Shown here piece after piece: positions 1 to 7,986 of a stretch of DNA of 25,065 nt. Under the pieces are notes generated by a model. The model did no database searches. It saw nothing but the letters and a program-made list of their open reading frames with translations, and was not told the origin of the DNA. Origin of the DNA: JBAXLO01 sp037134755 (GTDB lineage: Bacteria; Bacteroidota; Bacteroidia; Bacteroidales; JACABE01); the NCBI GenBank assembly GCA_037134755.1, contig JBAXLO010000047.1, positions 1 to 25,065 on the forward strand, given 5' to 3'. Both the position numbers and the translations under genes were made by a program. How positions within the stretch are numbered: the stretch's first letter is position 1; each line of letters starts with the position of its first letter.

Positions 1-8
1 ATATAACG

Positions 9-66
9 CTTCGGCTCCGCTCATCGACCGAAGTATTAAGGGACATTTAGCATAGTCGAAATGCCC
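9..66. repeat. Left-edge pair of hairpins in gene-free DNA
   Basis: No gene is visible in the first 130 bases. Two inverted repeats sit side by side. The first has arms CTTCGG (9-14) and CCGAAG (28-33). The second has arms GGGaCATTT (40-48) and AAATGCCC (59-66), with one bulged A. The intervening bases are GC-richer than the surrounding DNA. The look is that of a dispersed intergenic repeat of Bacteroidota genomes, but no second copy occurs in this window, so that is an inference. Confidence 0.35.
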
Positions 67-73
67 TATAAAG

Positions 74-110
74 AAGCCTTATCAATTAAATTTGGTAAGG
101 CTTTTTTTAT
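74..110 (+). terminator. Rho-independent terminator, probably bidirectional
   Basis: Arms AAGCCTTATC (74-83) and GGTAAGGCTT (94-103) form a 10-bp stem with one G-T pair, followed on the plus strand by a run of T (102-108). It would end a plus-strand gene lying left of the window. On the minus strand it lies about 30 bases beyond the stop of the small gene at 137-304 but has a poorer T tract (CTTCTTTAT). Confidence 0.65.
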
Positions 111-136
111 TTCAGGAAATTAAATTGCAAATCCTA

Positions 137-304
137 TTATTGATGCCAACTGGCATTAGGGTGTATGGTTTCCTTAAGTTTTTGCTGGATGTAATCTTGC
201 AATTGTTCAAAAGTCATATTTTGTGTTTCATCACTTACTTTGTCACGAATTTCGCGTAAAGTTTCAATAGTTGATTTTTCTATTTGTTTATTTTTAGTTT
301 TCAT
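137..304 (-). CDS. Small partner protein of the PIN toxin (putative antitoxin), 55 aa
   Basis: A 55-residue ORF starts with ATG at 304 and stops with TAA at 137-139. Its start lies inside the end of the PIN-domain gene, overlapping by 11 bases, so the two are translationally linked. The protein is charged and predicted helical, beginning MKTKNKQIEK and containing LREIRDKVSDETQNMTFEQL. This central R-(D/E)-I-R-D-K-x-S/Y-x-E-x-x-x-M-(S/T) pattern is familiar from small proteins next to Bacteroidota PIN genes. No DNA-binding fold is evident. The antitoxin role is inferred from size, overlap and partner. The gene order, toxin first, is the reverse of classical vapBC. The alternative is a non-antitoxin accessory protein. 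Confidence 0.6.
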   Translation of the reverse strand: MKTKNKQIEKSTIETLREIRDKVSDETQNMTFEQLQDYIQQKLKETIHPNASWHQ

Positions 305-752
305 AACTTAAAATTTCTCTTGGTGTTCTTATTTCTAAAATCTTATGTCCTAATTTGTAATTTACTGAATTGTAACCGCGTATTCTGCTAACATTTACAA
401 TATGTTTAAAATTCCAACTTGCCAGAATATCTGCATTACTTAATGTTGCAATTGCAATATGACGGCAATCTTCTATACTTGATTTACCAACAACATTTTC
501 TTTTACATATTGGTCGGCTAATTCATAAGCCTCTTTAGATATTGTCAGAAATTCAATATGTTTATCTGGTATTTGTTTTACTAAATCCTTAACAAATTGA
601 GGTGCTCCGCTTAATTCTATTTCTGTTAATTGTGAATATAACAATTTTATTTCTCCTTTGATAATTTTATCAATAAGTAATTTTGTCCATAATTCAAATT
701 CAGGTTCAAAATAACCACCAAAAACAGAAGTATCTAAATAAATTCTTTCCAT
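294..752 (-). CDS. VapC-like PIN-domain ribonuclease, 152 aa
   Basis: The protein is a compact single PIN domain, the fold of metal-dependent RNases in type II toxin-antitoxin systems. The expected acidic residues are present: D7 in YLDTS, E44/E46 in TEIELSG, D95 in SSIEDCRHIAIA, and the C-terminal NADILASWNFKH stretch with D108 and N114. A length of about 150 residues is normal for the class. The target RNA cannot be read from sequence. The start ATG at 752 is preceded only four bases upstream by a TAnnTTTG promoter element (757-764), so the message should be nearly leaderless. A 55-residue ORF overlaps its 3' end. A solitary PIN nuclease of other function is possible but the overlapping small gene favours a toxin. 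Confidence 0.8.
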   Translation of the reverse strand: MERIYLDTSVFGGYFEPEFELWTKLLIDKIIKGEIKLLYSQLTEIELSGAPQFVKDLVKQIPDKHIEFLTISKEAYELADQYVKENVVGKSSIEDCRHIAIATLSNADILASWNFKHIVNVSRIRGYNSVNYKLGHKILEIRTPREILSYEN

Positions 753-756
753 AATA

Positions 757-764
757 CAAAAGTA
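757..764 (-). promoter_or_regulatory. -7 promoter element of the PIN-domain gene
   Basis: The minus strand reads TACTTTTG, an exact match to the Bacteroidota -7 consensus TAnnTTTG. It ends four bases before the ATG. No TTG is found 19-20 bases further upstream, so the -33 half is missing or weak. Confidence 0.55.
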
Positions 765-884
765 CTACTTTTTATCTAGAAAAAAGAGAATTTTATACAA
801 AAAATCAAATTATAAATTTTCTTTCTCCTTATTTATTTTTAAACTATGCTTTCGGATCTAATTATAAAAACAATTATAATAACA

Positions 885-1895
885 CTATTTCTTAGGATTA
901 TCCAAATTTGTTTTATTGCTGTTTTTAGCAGGATTGTATAGTTGTTTCTTTACAATCTTTTTGGTAGTTGTGATTTTATCTTTTGGTTTTACAGGATTAC
1001 GTGCATCAACATCTTCTATAAAAACCCACTTACCGTTTTCGAATATAAAAGCATCTAATAAATTAGTTTCGGGAACATAAAACTGTCTTTGTCCTTCCAA
1101 GTCAGGACTAAGAGGAGCAAGCCTATCACAAACAATCATTTCAGCTTTTTTAGGTTTTAATTCAAAACGTTGTCCTTTTATAGGTTTCTTTAATTTTTCT
1201 TTAACATTATAGTGTTGTTCTTCGTAACGCACTGTCATTATTGCTTGTGCTGAATATTCGAAAATAATACGTTTAGGTTTTTCTTTTCCTTTTTTAAAGA
1301 TAGATGCACCGAAAAATGGTTTACTATTGGCTTTAAAAGTAAGTACTTCTATAATCTTTTTGTACGATACACCATCGTTTCCATCCCAACCCAACAAAGT
1401 ATAATATTCGTTATTATCGGTAGAGGTATGAATAATCTTAAAATACATTGCTCCATACCAATTTTGATTGTCCAGGAATTGAAATTCGGGTGCTTGGATG
1501 TCCTCTGATTTATCTGTTAATGGATAGATTTCATACTTCTTCTTCTTACTATTATATACTTGTATAAATCCATAATAGATGTAGTTGCCATCAGATTTGG
1601 CTACAGCCCAATTAAATATTCTAAACTTTTTGTCGGTAGAAATAAGATTTGTGATCGTTTTTAAAGAATCAAAAGGATAGTCAAAAGATTTTTTAATAGC
1701 TAAAGCATCTTCCAAAAGTGATGTAAACTTCTCGTTAGCTTCAAATTTGACATTGTCATTTGCGCCTCTCTGCACTATATTGATCAAAATCTTTAGAGAG
1801 TCTTCATAAGAAGAAAGACTTTCAAGTTCTTGTCCTTTTAAATTAGAAAGGCACATTATTAAACTAATAGCAAATAATACTGTTTTGAATTTCAA
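885..1895 (-). CDS. Exported protein of unknown function, 336 aa
   Basis: I do not recognise a named family. The N-terminus (MKFKTVLFAISLIMCLSNLKGQ) is a good Sec signal peptide: basic start, hydrophobic core, and a likely cleavage after LKG or near QE. The mature part is mixed alpha/beta, with a central aromatic-rich region (VAKSDGNYIYYGFIQVYN, YYTLLGWDGNDG) and a basic, low-complexity C-terminus rich in Lys, Asn and Pro. The start must be TTG at 1895: an in-frame TAA lies two codons upstream, and the next ATG (residue 14) would destroy the signal peptide. It stands alone on the minus strand, back to back with the acyl-CoA reductase gene. A periplasmic or outer-membrane-associated location is inferred. 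Confidence 0.75.
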   Translation of the reverse strand: MKFKTVLFAISLIMCLSNLKGQELESLSSYEDSLKILINIVQRGANDNVKFEANEKFTSLLEDALAIKKSFDYPFDSLKTITNLISTDKKFRIFNWAVAKSDGNYIYYGFIQVYNSKKKKYEIYPLTDKSEDIQAPEFQFLDNQNWYGAMYFKIIHTSTDNNEYYTLLGWDGNDGVSYKKIIEVLTFKANSKPFFGASIFKKGKEKPKRIIFEYSAQAIMTVRYEEQHYNVKEKLKKPIKGQRFELKPKKAEMIVCDRLAPLSPDLEGQRQFYVPETNLLDAFIFENGKWVFIEDVDARNPVKPKDKITTTKKIVKKQLYNPAKNSNKTNLDNPKK

Positions 1896-1983
1896 TGTTT
1901 ATAAAATTAATTTATTTAGTAATAACGTTACGTTTTTTATGTTTATTTTCGCAAAGTTTTAGCAAATGTAAATAAAAAATATC

Positions 1984-3036
1984 ATGTTACTAGAAAAAAG
2001 AATTAAAGCTTTTAAAAAATTATCTAAATATCTTGTCAATTTGATTAGTGATGAGGATAATAGTGAATTTAAATCAGGCAATAAAATTTATGATGCAATT
2101 GAACTTTCTTCATTAAATAATAAATGGTTTTCTGTAGAAAATATTAAATTCGCACTATTATCGATAGGAAATAGTATGAAATCTGAAAATTTTCAACTTT
2201 GGTTGAAAAAATATAAAGATTCACTCGAAGGGAAAGATAAAGGTAAGAAGGTTGGAGTAATTATGGCTGGCAATATTCCATTGGTAGGCTTTAATGATTT
2301 CTTTTATGTATTGATGTCGGGTAATAAAGTGCTTGCAAAATTATCTTCAGACGATAAGTTTCTTCTACCTGCAATTGTTGATAAACTTATAGAGATAGAA
2401 CCGGAATTTAAGGAATATATTTTCTTTGTAGATAATCTTAAATCTGGTTTTGATGCTGTTATTGCTACTGGAAGTAATAATTCTTCGAGATATTTTGAGT
2501 ATTATTTCAAAAATGTGCCATATATAATAAGGAAGAATAGAAATAGTATAGCGGTATTGACAGGGAAAGAAACATCAAAGGAATTAGTTGATCTGGGTAA
2601 AGATATATTTATGTATTATGGTTTAGGCTGTAGAAATGTGTCAAAGATTTTTCTTCCCGAAAATTATTTTCTAGAAAGATTGGTTCATTCAATTTCTGAA
2701 TATAAATATGTATTGGATAGTAATAAATATTGTAACAATTATAATTATCATAAATCAATATTTATGATAAATCAATTGCCATTTTTTGATTCAGGATTTG
2801 CTATTTATAAAGAAGATGAAGCACTTGCTTCGCCTGTATCAGTTATACATTATGAGTGTTACAAGTCGATTGATCAAATAAAGTCATATCTAAAAACTAA
2901 TAGTGAGAATATTCAATGTGTGGTTTCAAATATAAAAAATATTCCTGAAGCTATACCATTCGGACAAGCACAAAGCCCTGGTTTGTCAGATTATGCAGAC
3001 AATATAGATGTGATGGAATTTTTAATAAACATATAA
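1984..3036 (+). CDS. LuxC-like acyl-CoA reductase, 350 aa
   Basis: The protein resembles the LuxC/acyl-CoA reductase branch of the aldehyde dehydrogenase superfamily, which reduces fatty acyl-CoA to aldehyde with NAD(P)H. Visible landmarks are VGVIMAGNIPLVGFND (about 90-105), the nucleotide-binding ATGSNNSSRYFEYYF (161-175) and YYGLGCRNVSKIF, whose C216 is the candidate catalytic cysteine. The length is usual for the Bacteroidota members. ATG at 1984 is preceded by a TATTTTCG element (1944-1951), one base from the -7 consensus. No bioluminescence, wax-ester or flexirubin genes are next to it, so substrate and pathway are unknown. In Bacteroidota such genes often stand alone or near a ferredoxin gene; none is seen here. 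Confidence 0.85.
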   Translation: MLLEKRIKAFKKLSKYLVNLISDEDNSEFKSGNKIYDAIELSSLNNKWFSVENIKFALLSIGNSMKSENFQLWLKKYKDSLEGKDKGKKVGVIMAGNIPLVGFNDFFYVLMSGNKVLAKLSSDDKFLLPAIVDKLIEIEPEFKEYIFFVDNLKSGFDAVIATGSNNSSRYFEYYFKNVPYIIRKNRNSIAVLTGKETSKELVDLGKDIFMYYGLGCRNVSKIFLPENYFLERLVHSISEYKYVLDSNKYCNNYNYHKSIFMINQLPFFDSGFAIYKEDEALASPVSVIHYECYKSIDQIKSYLKTNSENIQCVVSNIKNIPEAIPFGQAQSPGLSDYADNIDVMEFLINI

Positions 3037-3072
3037 AAGATAAATTGTTGATAAAATTATTAAAGTTTAATT

Positions 3073-3102
3073 TTGTTATTAAATAAAAATTATCTAATTT
3101 TG
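3073..3102 (+). promoter_or_regulatory. Promoter of the L31 gene
   Basis: TTG at 3073-3075 is separated by 19 bases from TAATTTTG at 3095-3102, an excellent match to the Bacteroidota sigma-ABfr promoter (TTTG, 19-20 bases, TAnnTTTG). Transcription should begin near 3107, giving a leader of about 40 bases. Confidence 0.75.
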
Positions 3103-3145
3103 CACACCCAAAATAGTTTATACAGAAATAATAGCATACATACAA

Positions 3146-3412
3146 ATGAAAAAAGACATTCACCCAAAAAATTACAGATTCGTTGTATTTAAAGATATCT
3201 CCAACGATTATATGTTTTTGACAAGATCAACAGTTAATACTAAAGAAACTATCACTTATACAGATGGTATAGAATATCCATTAGTGAAGCTTGAAATATC
3301 AAACACATCACATCCATTCTTCACAGGTAAAATTAAACTTGTTGATACAGCTGGACGTATTGATAAATTCAAATCTAAGTATCAAAAACATTTTGAGAAT
3401 AAACCTAGTTAA
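3146..3412 (+). CDS. rpmE2: 50S ribosomal protein L31 type B, 88 aa
   Basis: The protein is a complete type B L31, a component of the large ribosomal subunit at the intersubunit bridge region. It starts MKKDIHPKNYRFVVFKD and carries the family signatures TRSTV, YPLVKLEISNTSHPFFTG and GRIDKFKSKY. It has no cysteines, so it is the zinc-independent form. Its length of 88 residues is usual. It has its own strong promoter upstream and a terminator 28 bases past its stop, so it is a single-gene unit. Zinc-independent L31 is the standard form in many Bacteroidota, so its presence alone does not imply zinc control; no Zur-like operator was noticed. Confidence 0.97.
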   Translation: MKKDIHPKNYRFVVFKDISNDYMFLTRSTVNTKETITYTDGIEYPLVKLEISNTSHPFFTGKIKLVDTAGRIDKFKSKYQKHFENKPS

Positions 3413-3440
3413 TTCTCAATCTTTCTAAGAAAATATTAAA

Positions 3441-3467
3441 AAAGCTCTTATCTTAAGGGCTTTTTTT
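3441..3467 (+). terminator. Terminator of the L31 gene
   Basis: Arms AAAGCTCTTA (3441-3450) and TAAGGGCTTT (3453-3462), with one G-T pair, are followed by TTTTT. It lies about 28 bases after the L31 stop codon. Confidence 0.8.
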
Positions 3468-3628
3468 GTTTTAATTATGTTTATTAATTATTGTTAAAAA
3501 GTTTTTTGCTTTTTATTGAAAATATAAGCTGAATTTTTATAATTTTGAAACTTCTAATCTTTATTATAAAGTTTAGTTTGAATTGTCTTTTTTAAATGGT
3601 TATTATAAATTATTTTTAAGCTTTCGAT

Positions 3629-4816
3629 ATGAATTATATTTTATTTGATGACTCGACGCGTATTAATTTACTGCCTTTTACTTTTACCAGACCTGTTGCT
3701 GATATCAGAATAGGGATATTAACGATAAGAGAGAAGTGGGAAAAATATCTAGGTTGTAAAACATCTACCCTCACTGAAACTTATTTAAGTAAAAAATTTC
3801 CTTTAGTAGAGGAAGATGAAAACATTTTAATAAATGCATCTATTCTTCCAAATCAAAAATTAGTTGATGAGATAAAATCTTTGAAACCTAACCAAGCATT
3901 AAGTTCGGGTGATTATATTATTGCTTTTAGTTCGAGTGATGTTGGTATGGATAATACTAGTGATGAAACTGCTTCAGTAGTTGAGGAAATAGAAACAAAT
4001 GCATTATTCACTAAACTAAATAATGTATGGGAGATATTTTCTTTTAATGATGAAGAAATCAGGAACGATTTTAATTTGATTACTAAAGGAAGAAAATCAA
4101 TTGCAATAAGTGATACTAATAATTGTTCAGGAGCAGAAAACATTTTTATTGAAGAAGGAGCTAAAGTTGAATTCTCAATTATAAATGCTAAAACCGGTCC
4201 TGTATATATTGGTAAAGATGCAGAGATAATGGAAGGCTGTATGGTTAGAGGGCCTTTTGCCATGGGACAAGATTCCGTGTTAAAAATGGGGACTAAGGTA
4301 TATGGAGCAACAACTCTAGGGCCTTACTCTAAAGCGGGAGGGGAGTTGAATAATGTCGTTTTCTTTGGTTATTCAAATAAAGCACATGATGGCTTTATTG
4401 GTAATTCTGTTATAGGCGAATGGTGTAATTTAGGTGCTGATACTAATGCTTCTAATTTAAAGAATTCATATGATGAAGTTAAATTATGGAGTTATACTGA
4501 CGAAACGTTTATAGGGACCGGTTTACAATTTTGTGGTTTAATTATGGGAGATCATTCCAAATGTGGAATAAATACCATGTTTAACACAGGTACAGTTGTA
4601 GGAGTCAGCTCAAATGTATTTGGTTCAGGATTTCAACGTAATTTTATTCCTTCATTCACATGGGGAGGCGTTAGTGGCTTTACAACTTATGATATCAAGA
4701 AAGCTATACGTGTTGCAAAAAGAGTTTTTGAAAGAAGAGAAATAGAGTTTGATGAAATAGAACAAAATATATTAACATCAGTATTTAAATTAACTTATAA
4801 AAACAGACTTTTGTAA
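3629..4816 (+). CDS. GlmU-like sugar nucleotidyltransferase/acetyltransferase family protein, 395 aa
   Basis: The protein matches the alternative GlmU family of Bacteroidota, thought to supply UDP-N-acetylglucosamine steps (N-acetylglucosamine-1-phosphate uridylyltransferase and glucosamine-1-phosphate acetyltransferase) for cell-wall and lipopolysaccharide synthesis. The N-terminal part starts MNYILFDD and carries the family-typical LLPFTFTRPVADIRIGILTIREKW (about 14-37). The C-terminal half (about 165-345) has the short-period hydrophobic pattern of a left-handed beta-helix (IYIGKDAEIMEGCMVRGPF type hexapeptides, GEWCNLGADTNASNLKN). Length fits the family at about 390. It is followed 96 bases later by lon on the same strand, with a weak hairpin between. 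The bifunctional activity is family knowledge, not visible in sequence. Confidence 0.85.
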   Translation: MNYILFDDSTRINLLPFTFTRPVADIRIGILTIREKWEKYLGCKTSTLTETYLSKKFPLVEEDENILINASILPNQKLVDEIKSLKPNQALSSGDYIIAFSSSDVGMDNTSDETASVVEEIETNALFTKLNNVWEIFSFNDEEIRNDFNLITKGRKSIAISDTNNCSGAENIFIEEGAKVEFSIINAKTGPVYIGKDAEIMEGCMVRGPFAMGQDSVLKMGTKVYGATTLGPYSKAGGELNNVVFFGYSNKAHDGFIGNSVIGEWCNLGADTNASNLKNSYDEVKLWSYTDETFIGTGLQFCGLIMGDHSKCGINTMFNTGTVVGVSSNVFGSGFQRNFIPSFTWGGVSGFTTYDIKKAIRVAKRVFERREIEFDEIEQNILTSVFKLTYKNRLL

Positions 4817-4829
4817 TGCATTATTAAGT

Positions 4830-4860
4830 GTTTTCTTCTTTTTGGAAAACTTTTAATTTT
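4830..4860 (+). terminator. Weak possible terminator after the GlmU-like gene
   Basis: GTTTTC (4830-4835) can pair with GAAAAC (4845-4850), followed by TTTTAATTTT. The 6-bp AT-rich stem is weak, so partial read-through into lon is likely. Confidence 0.35.
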
Positions 4861-4912
4861 ATGGTTTGTTTGTATAGTTTACTAATTACTTTAATCTATT
4901 TATTTGTAAAGA

Positions 4913-7324
4913 ATGTTGAAAAATAATTTATTAGAATTTTCTGATCTCATTGATGAGAATGCCGAATATATTCCTTTATTATCATCCGAAGATGAGGAGA
5001 TAATGAATGCTGAAGATATACCGGCAATATTACCAATATTACCTTTAAAAAATAATGTATTGTTCCCGGGTGTTGTAATTCCAATAACTGTGGGACGCGA
5101 TAAGTCGATAAAATTAATTAAAGAAGCTTATAAAGCTGATAAATTAATAGGAGTTGTTGCCCAAAAAGATAAAGAACAAGAAGATCCAACTTATGAAGAT
5201 TTATACAGAGTAGGTACTGTTGCTTATATTATTAAGACACTTCAGATGCCTGATGGCAGTACAACTATTATTATTCAAGGTAAGAAACGTTTTGAATTAG
5301 GAACTCTTATACAGACTGAACCTTATTTTAAAGCTGAAGTAAAACCTTTTGGTGTTAATGAAAAATTAAAGAAAGATAAGAACTTTAATGCACTCATTTC
5401 TTCATTAAAAGATCTTTCGATACAGATTATTAAGATGTCGCCTCAATTGCCTTCTGATGCAGCTTTTGCAATTCAGAATATTGAGAGTCCTCACTTCTTG
5501 GTTAACTTTATATCATCTAATCTAAACATAGATATTCTTGAAAAGCAGAAACTATTGGAAGTATCAGATTTAACTCAAAGAGCTAATCTTGTTCTTGCTT
5601 CTCTTACTAATGAATATCAGTTACTGGAACTTAAGAATCAAATTCAGAATAAAGTTAAGGTTGATATTGATAAGCAACAAAGAGATTATTTCTTAAGTCA
5701 ACAATTAAAGACTATACAAGAAGAATTAGGTGGTACACCGGGCGAACAGGAGATTAATGAAATTAAGGAAAAGGCTGTTAAAAAGAAATGGTCTGCTGAG
5801 GTTAAAGCTGTCTTTGAGAAAGAACTAAAGAAGCTTTTCCGTATTAATCCTGCTTCTCCTGATTATTCAATGCAGTTGAACTTTTTAAATGTATTGATAG
5901 ACGTTCCATGGAATGATTATACTACAGATAACTTTGATTTAAAAAGAGCTCAGAAAATATTAGACCAAGATCATACCGGACTAGATAAAGTTAAAGAACG
6001 TATTATTGAGCATCTGGCAGTTTTAAAACTTAAAGGTGATATGAAATCTCCTATTTTGTGCTTAGTAGGTGCTCCCGGAGTTGGTAAAACTTCTTTAGGA
6101 AAGTCTATTGCAAGGGCATTAGGGCGCAAATATGTTCGTATGTCATTGGGTGGTTTAAGAGATGAAGCTGAAATAAGAGGACATCGTAAGACTTATATTG
6201 GTGCGATGCCCGGTCGTATTATACAGAGCTTGCGTAAGGTTAAGTCTGCTAATCCTGTGTTTGTGTTAGATGAAATTGATAAGATTATTGGAATGAATAT
6301 TAATGGCGATCCTGCTGCTGCTTTGTTAGAAGTGTTGGATCCAGAACAGAATATAGCTTTCTACGATAATTTCCTTGAAGAAAGTTTTGATCTATCTAAA
6401 GTTTTATTTATTGCTACAGCCAATACATTATCTACTATTCATCCGGCTTTGCGCGATAGGATGGAAGTGATTGATGTGGATGGATATATTATGCAAGAGA
6501 AGATTCTTATTGCTAAAAATCATTTAGTTCCTAAGCAATTAAAAGAACATGGAATAAAGAAGCAGGAACTTAAATTTACAGATGCAGTTCTTTCTAAAAT
6601 TATTGAAGAATATACTCGTGAGTCCGGTGTAAGGCAGTTAGAGAAGAGTATTGCAAAGGTTATTCGCAACCGTGCTAAATTTATTGCTAATAAAGAAGAT
6701 TTCGACAAATCATTATCTATAAAAGATACTGAAAAGATATTAGGTATTCCAATGTTTCATCATGATAGCTTATTAAATAAAGATATGATAGGTGTGGCTA
6801 CAGGTTTGGCCTGGACTTCTGCCGGTGGCGAAATACTGTTTGTTGAAGCAAGTTTAAGTTCCGGCAAAGGCAATCTTACTCTTACCGGTAATCTTGGTGA
6901 TGTGATGAAAGAGTCAGCTACTATTGCTTTAGAATATCTTAAATCGCATGCCGAAAATCTAAATATAGATACTAATGTGTTTGAAAAAACAAATGTGCAC
7001 ATACATGTCCCTGAAGGCGCTACTCCTAAGGATGGCCCTTCGGCAGGTATAACTATGTTTACAGTGTTGGCTTCTGTTTTTACTAAAAGAAAAGTTAAGT
7101 CTACTATTGCAATGACAGGCGAAATAACTTTGCGTGGTAAAGTATTGCCGGTAGGAGGGATACGCGAGAAGATATTGGCTGCAAAGCGTTCGAATATTAC
7201 TGATATTATTCTTTCTTCTGAAAATAGAAGAAATATTGAAGATATTAAGCCTGATTATATTGCCGGTTTAAGTTTTCATTATGTTGATGAAATGATTAAT
7301 GTTACCGATATTGCATTGATGTAG
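4913..7324 (+). CDS. lon: ATP-dependent protease Lon, 803 aa
   Basis: Complete LonA-type protease of the cytoplasm that degrades misfolded and regulatory proteins. The order is an N-terminal substrate-binding domain (about 35-240, starting at LPILPLKNNVLFPGVVIPI), a coiled-coil linker (RDYFLSQQLKTIQEELGG), an AAA+ module with Walker A GAPGVGKT (386-393) and Walker B VFVLDEID (about 449-456), and a C-terminal protease domain. The catalytic dyad is S710 in DGPSAG and K753 in GGIREKILAAK. The length is normal. ATG at 4913 is used; the acidic stretch ENAEYIPLLSSEDEE before the domain is typical of Bacteroidota Lon. No heat-shock operator was recognised. A strong terminator follows. Confidence 0.98.
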   Translation: MLKNNLLEFSDLIDENAEYIPLLSSEDEEIMNAEDIPAILPILPLKNNVLFPGVVIPITVGRDKSIKLIKEAYKADKLIGVVAQKDKEQEDPTYEDLYRVGTVAYIIKTLQMPDGSTTIIIQGKKRFELGTLIQTEPYFKAEVKPFGVNEKLKKDKNFNALISSLKDLSIQIIKMSPQLPSDAAFAIQNIESPHFLVNFISSNLNIDILEKQKLLEVSDLTQRANLVLASLTNEYQLLELKNQIQNKVKVDIDKQQRDYFLSQQLKTIQEELGGTPGEQEINEIKEKAVKKKWSAEVKAVFEKELKKLFRINPASPDYSMQLNFLNVLIDVPWNDYTTDNFDLKRAQKILDQDHTGLDKVKERIIEHLAVLKLKGDMKSPILCLVGAPGVGKTSLGKSIARALGRKYVRMSLGGLRDEAEIRGHRKTYIGAMPGRIIQSLRKVKSANPVFVLDEIDKIIGMNINGDPAAALLEVLDPEQNIAFYDNFLEESFDLSKVLFIATANTLSTIHPALRDRMEVIDVDGYIMQEKILIAKNHLVPKQLKEHGIKKQELKFTDAVLSKIIEEYTRESGVRQLEKSIAKVIRNRAKFIANKEDFDKSLSIKDTEKILGIPMFHHDSLLNKDMIGVATGLAWTSAGGEILFVEASLSSGKGNLTLTGNLGDVMKESATIALEYLKSHAENLNIDTNVFEKTNVHIHVPEGATPKDGPSAGITMFTVLASVFTKRKVKSTIAMTGEITLRGKVLPVGGIREKILAAKRSNITDIILSSENRRNIEDIKPDYIAGLSFHYVDEMINVTDIALM

Positions 7325-7342
7325 AAAATTGTTCATTATACT

Positions 7343-7385
7343 AAAAGAGTCCTTACAAACTTAATATTTGTTAGGACTCTTTTAT
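7343..7385 (+). terminator. Strong bidirectional terminator between lon and the pentapeptide gene
   Basis: Arms 7343-7359 (AAAAGAGTCCTTACAAA) and 7367-7383 (TTTGTTAGGACTCTTTT) form a 17-bp stem with one mismatch and a short loop, ending in T-rich DNA on both strands. It serves lon from the left and the convergent gene at 7414-7986 from the right. Confidence 0.85.
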
Positions 7386-7413
7386 TTTATAGAATACTAT
7401 ATATAAATGTTAT

Positions 7414-7986
7414 TTACTCAACATCTATATTATATTTCCCAAGTAATCCAATTATGCCTGAGGTTGAAAATTTAGCTCTTTTTATCCTGTTTAATTCAGG
7501 ATCTAATGCATAATTAAAGGATGTTCTAAAATCAACTTTCTCCAGATTAGTGTTTTCGAATACTGCACTTCCTAAATCACAGTTATCAAATATAGAATTA
7601 GAGAGATCCGTTTCGATAAAATCTACTTCGCGTAAGCTACAGTTTTTAAACTTTGTATTCTTAAATTTTAATTTATAAAAAGAAGCAAGATTCAAATAAC
7701 AATCAACAAAATCAACAAGTAAAAGAAACTTATTACACTCACTAAAATTCACACCTAAGAGTTTACAGTTCTTGAATTTTACATCCTTAAGCCCCGTATT
7801 CTTAATCTTAGCCATACTAAAATTGCAATTATCAAACTTACACTGTATAAAAGTAGTGTCGATAAGATTGACATTAGAGAAGTTGCAATTAATAAAACTG
7901 CAAGTATCAAATTCCTTTTTAGTGATGTCGATTATTGTAAAATCAATTTTATCGAATACTTTGTTTTCTGTAAAGCGTTGTTCCAT
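7414..7986 (-). CDS. Pentapeptide-repeat protein, 190 aa
   Basis: The sequence is built from tandem five-residue units in which every fifth residue is Phe or Leu and is preceded or followed by Asn, Cys or Thr: CSFINCNFSNVNLIDTTF, CKFDNCNFSMAKIKN, then KFKNTKFKNCSLREVDF and DLSNSIFDNCDLGSAVF. Such proteins fold as a right-handed quadrilateral beta-helix. Some, such as Qnr, protect DNA gyrase from quinolones, but most have no known role. The length of about 190 and the short C-terminal tail (ALDPELNRIKRAKFSTSGIIGLL) also resemble Qnr-like and MfpA-like proteins; this similarity is suggestive only. There is no signal peptide, so it should be cytoplasmic. It stands alone, convergent with lon. Confidence 0.85.
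   Translation of the reverse strand: MEQRFTENKVFDKIDFTIIDITKKEFDTCSFINCNFSNVNLIDTTFIQCKFDNCNFSMAKIKNTGLKDVKFKNCKLLGVNFSECNKFLLLVDFVDCYLNLASFYKLKFKNTKFKNCSLREVDFIETDLSNSIFDNCDLGSAVFENTNLEKVDFRTSFNYALDPELNRIKRAKFSTSGIIGLLGKYNIDVE

Noticed and set aside
2870..2877. TTGATCAA considered as a third Fnr-type box
   Set aside because: It has no four-base spacer and lies inside the acyl-CoA reductase coding region.
1984..3036. Bioluminescence (lux) locus
   Set aside because: Only a LuxC-like reductase is present; there is no luxA, luxB, luxD or luxE.
2951..3163. Minus-strand ORF overlapping the acyl-CoA reductase end and the L31 start
   Set aside because: It overlaps two real genes and the L31 promoter; composition is AT-driven.
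6520..7002. Minus-strand ORFs inside lon
   Set aside because: They are antisense shadows of a strongly conserved gene.
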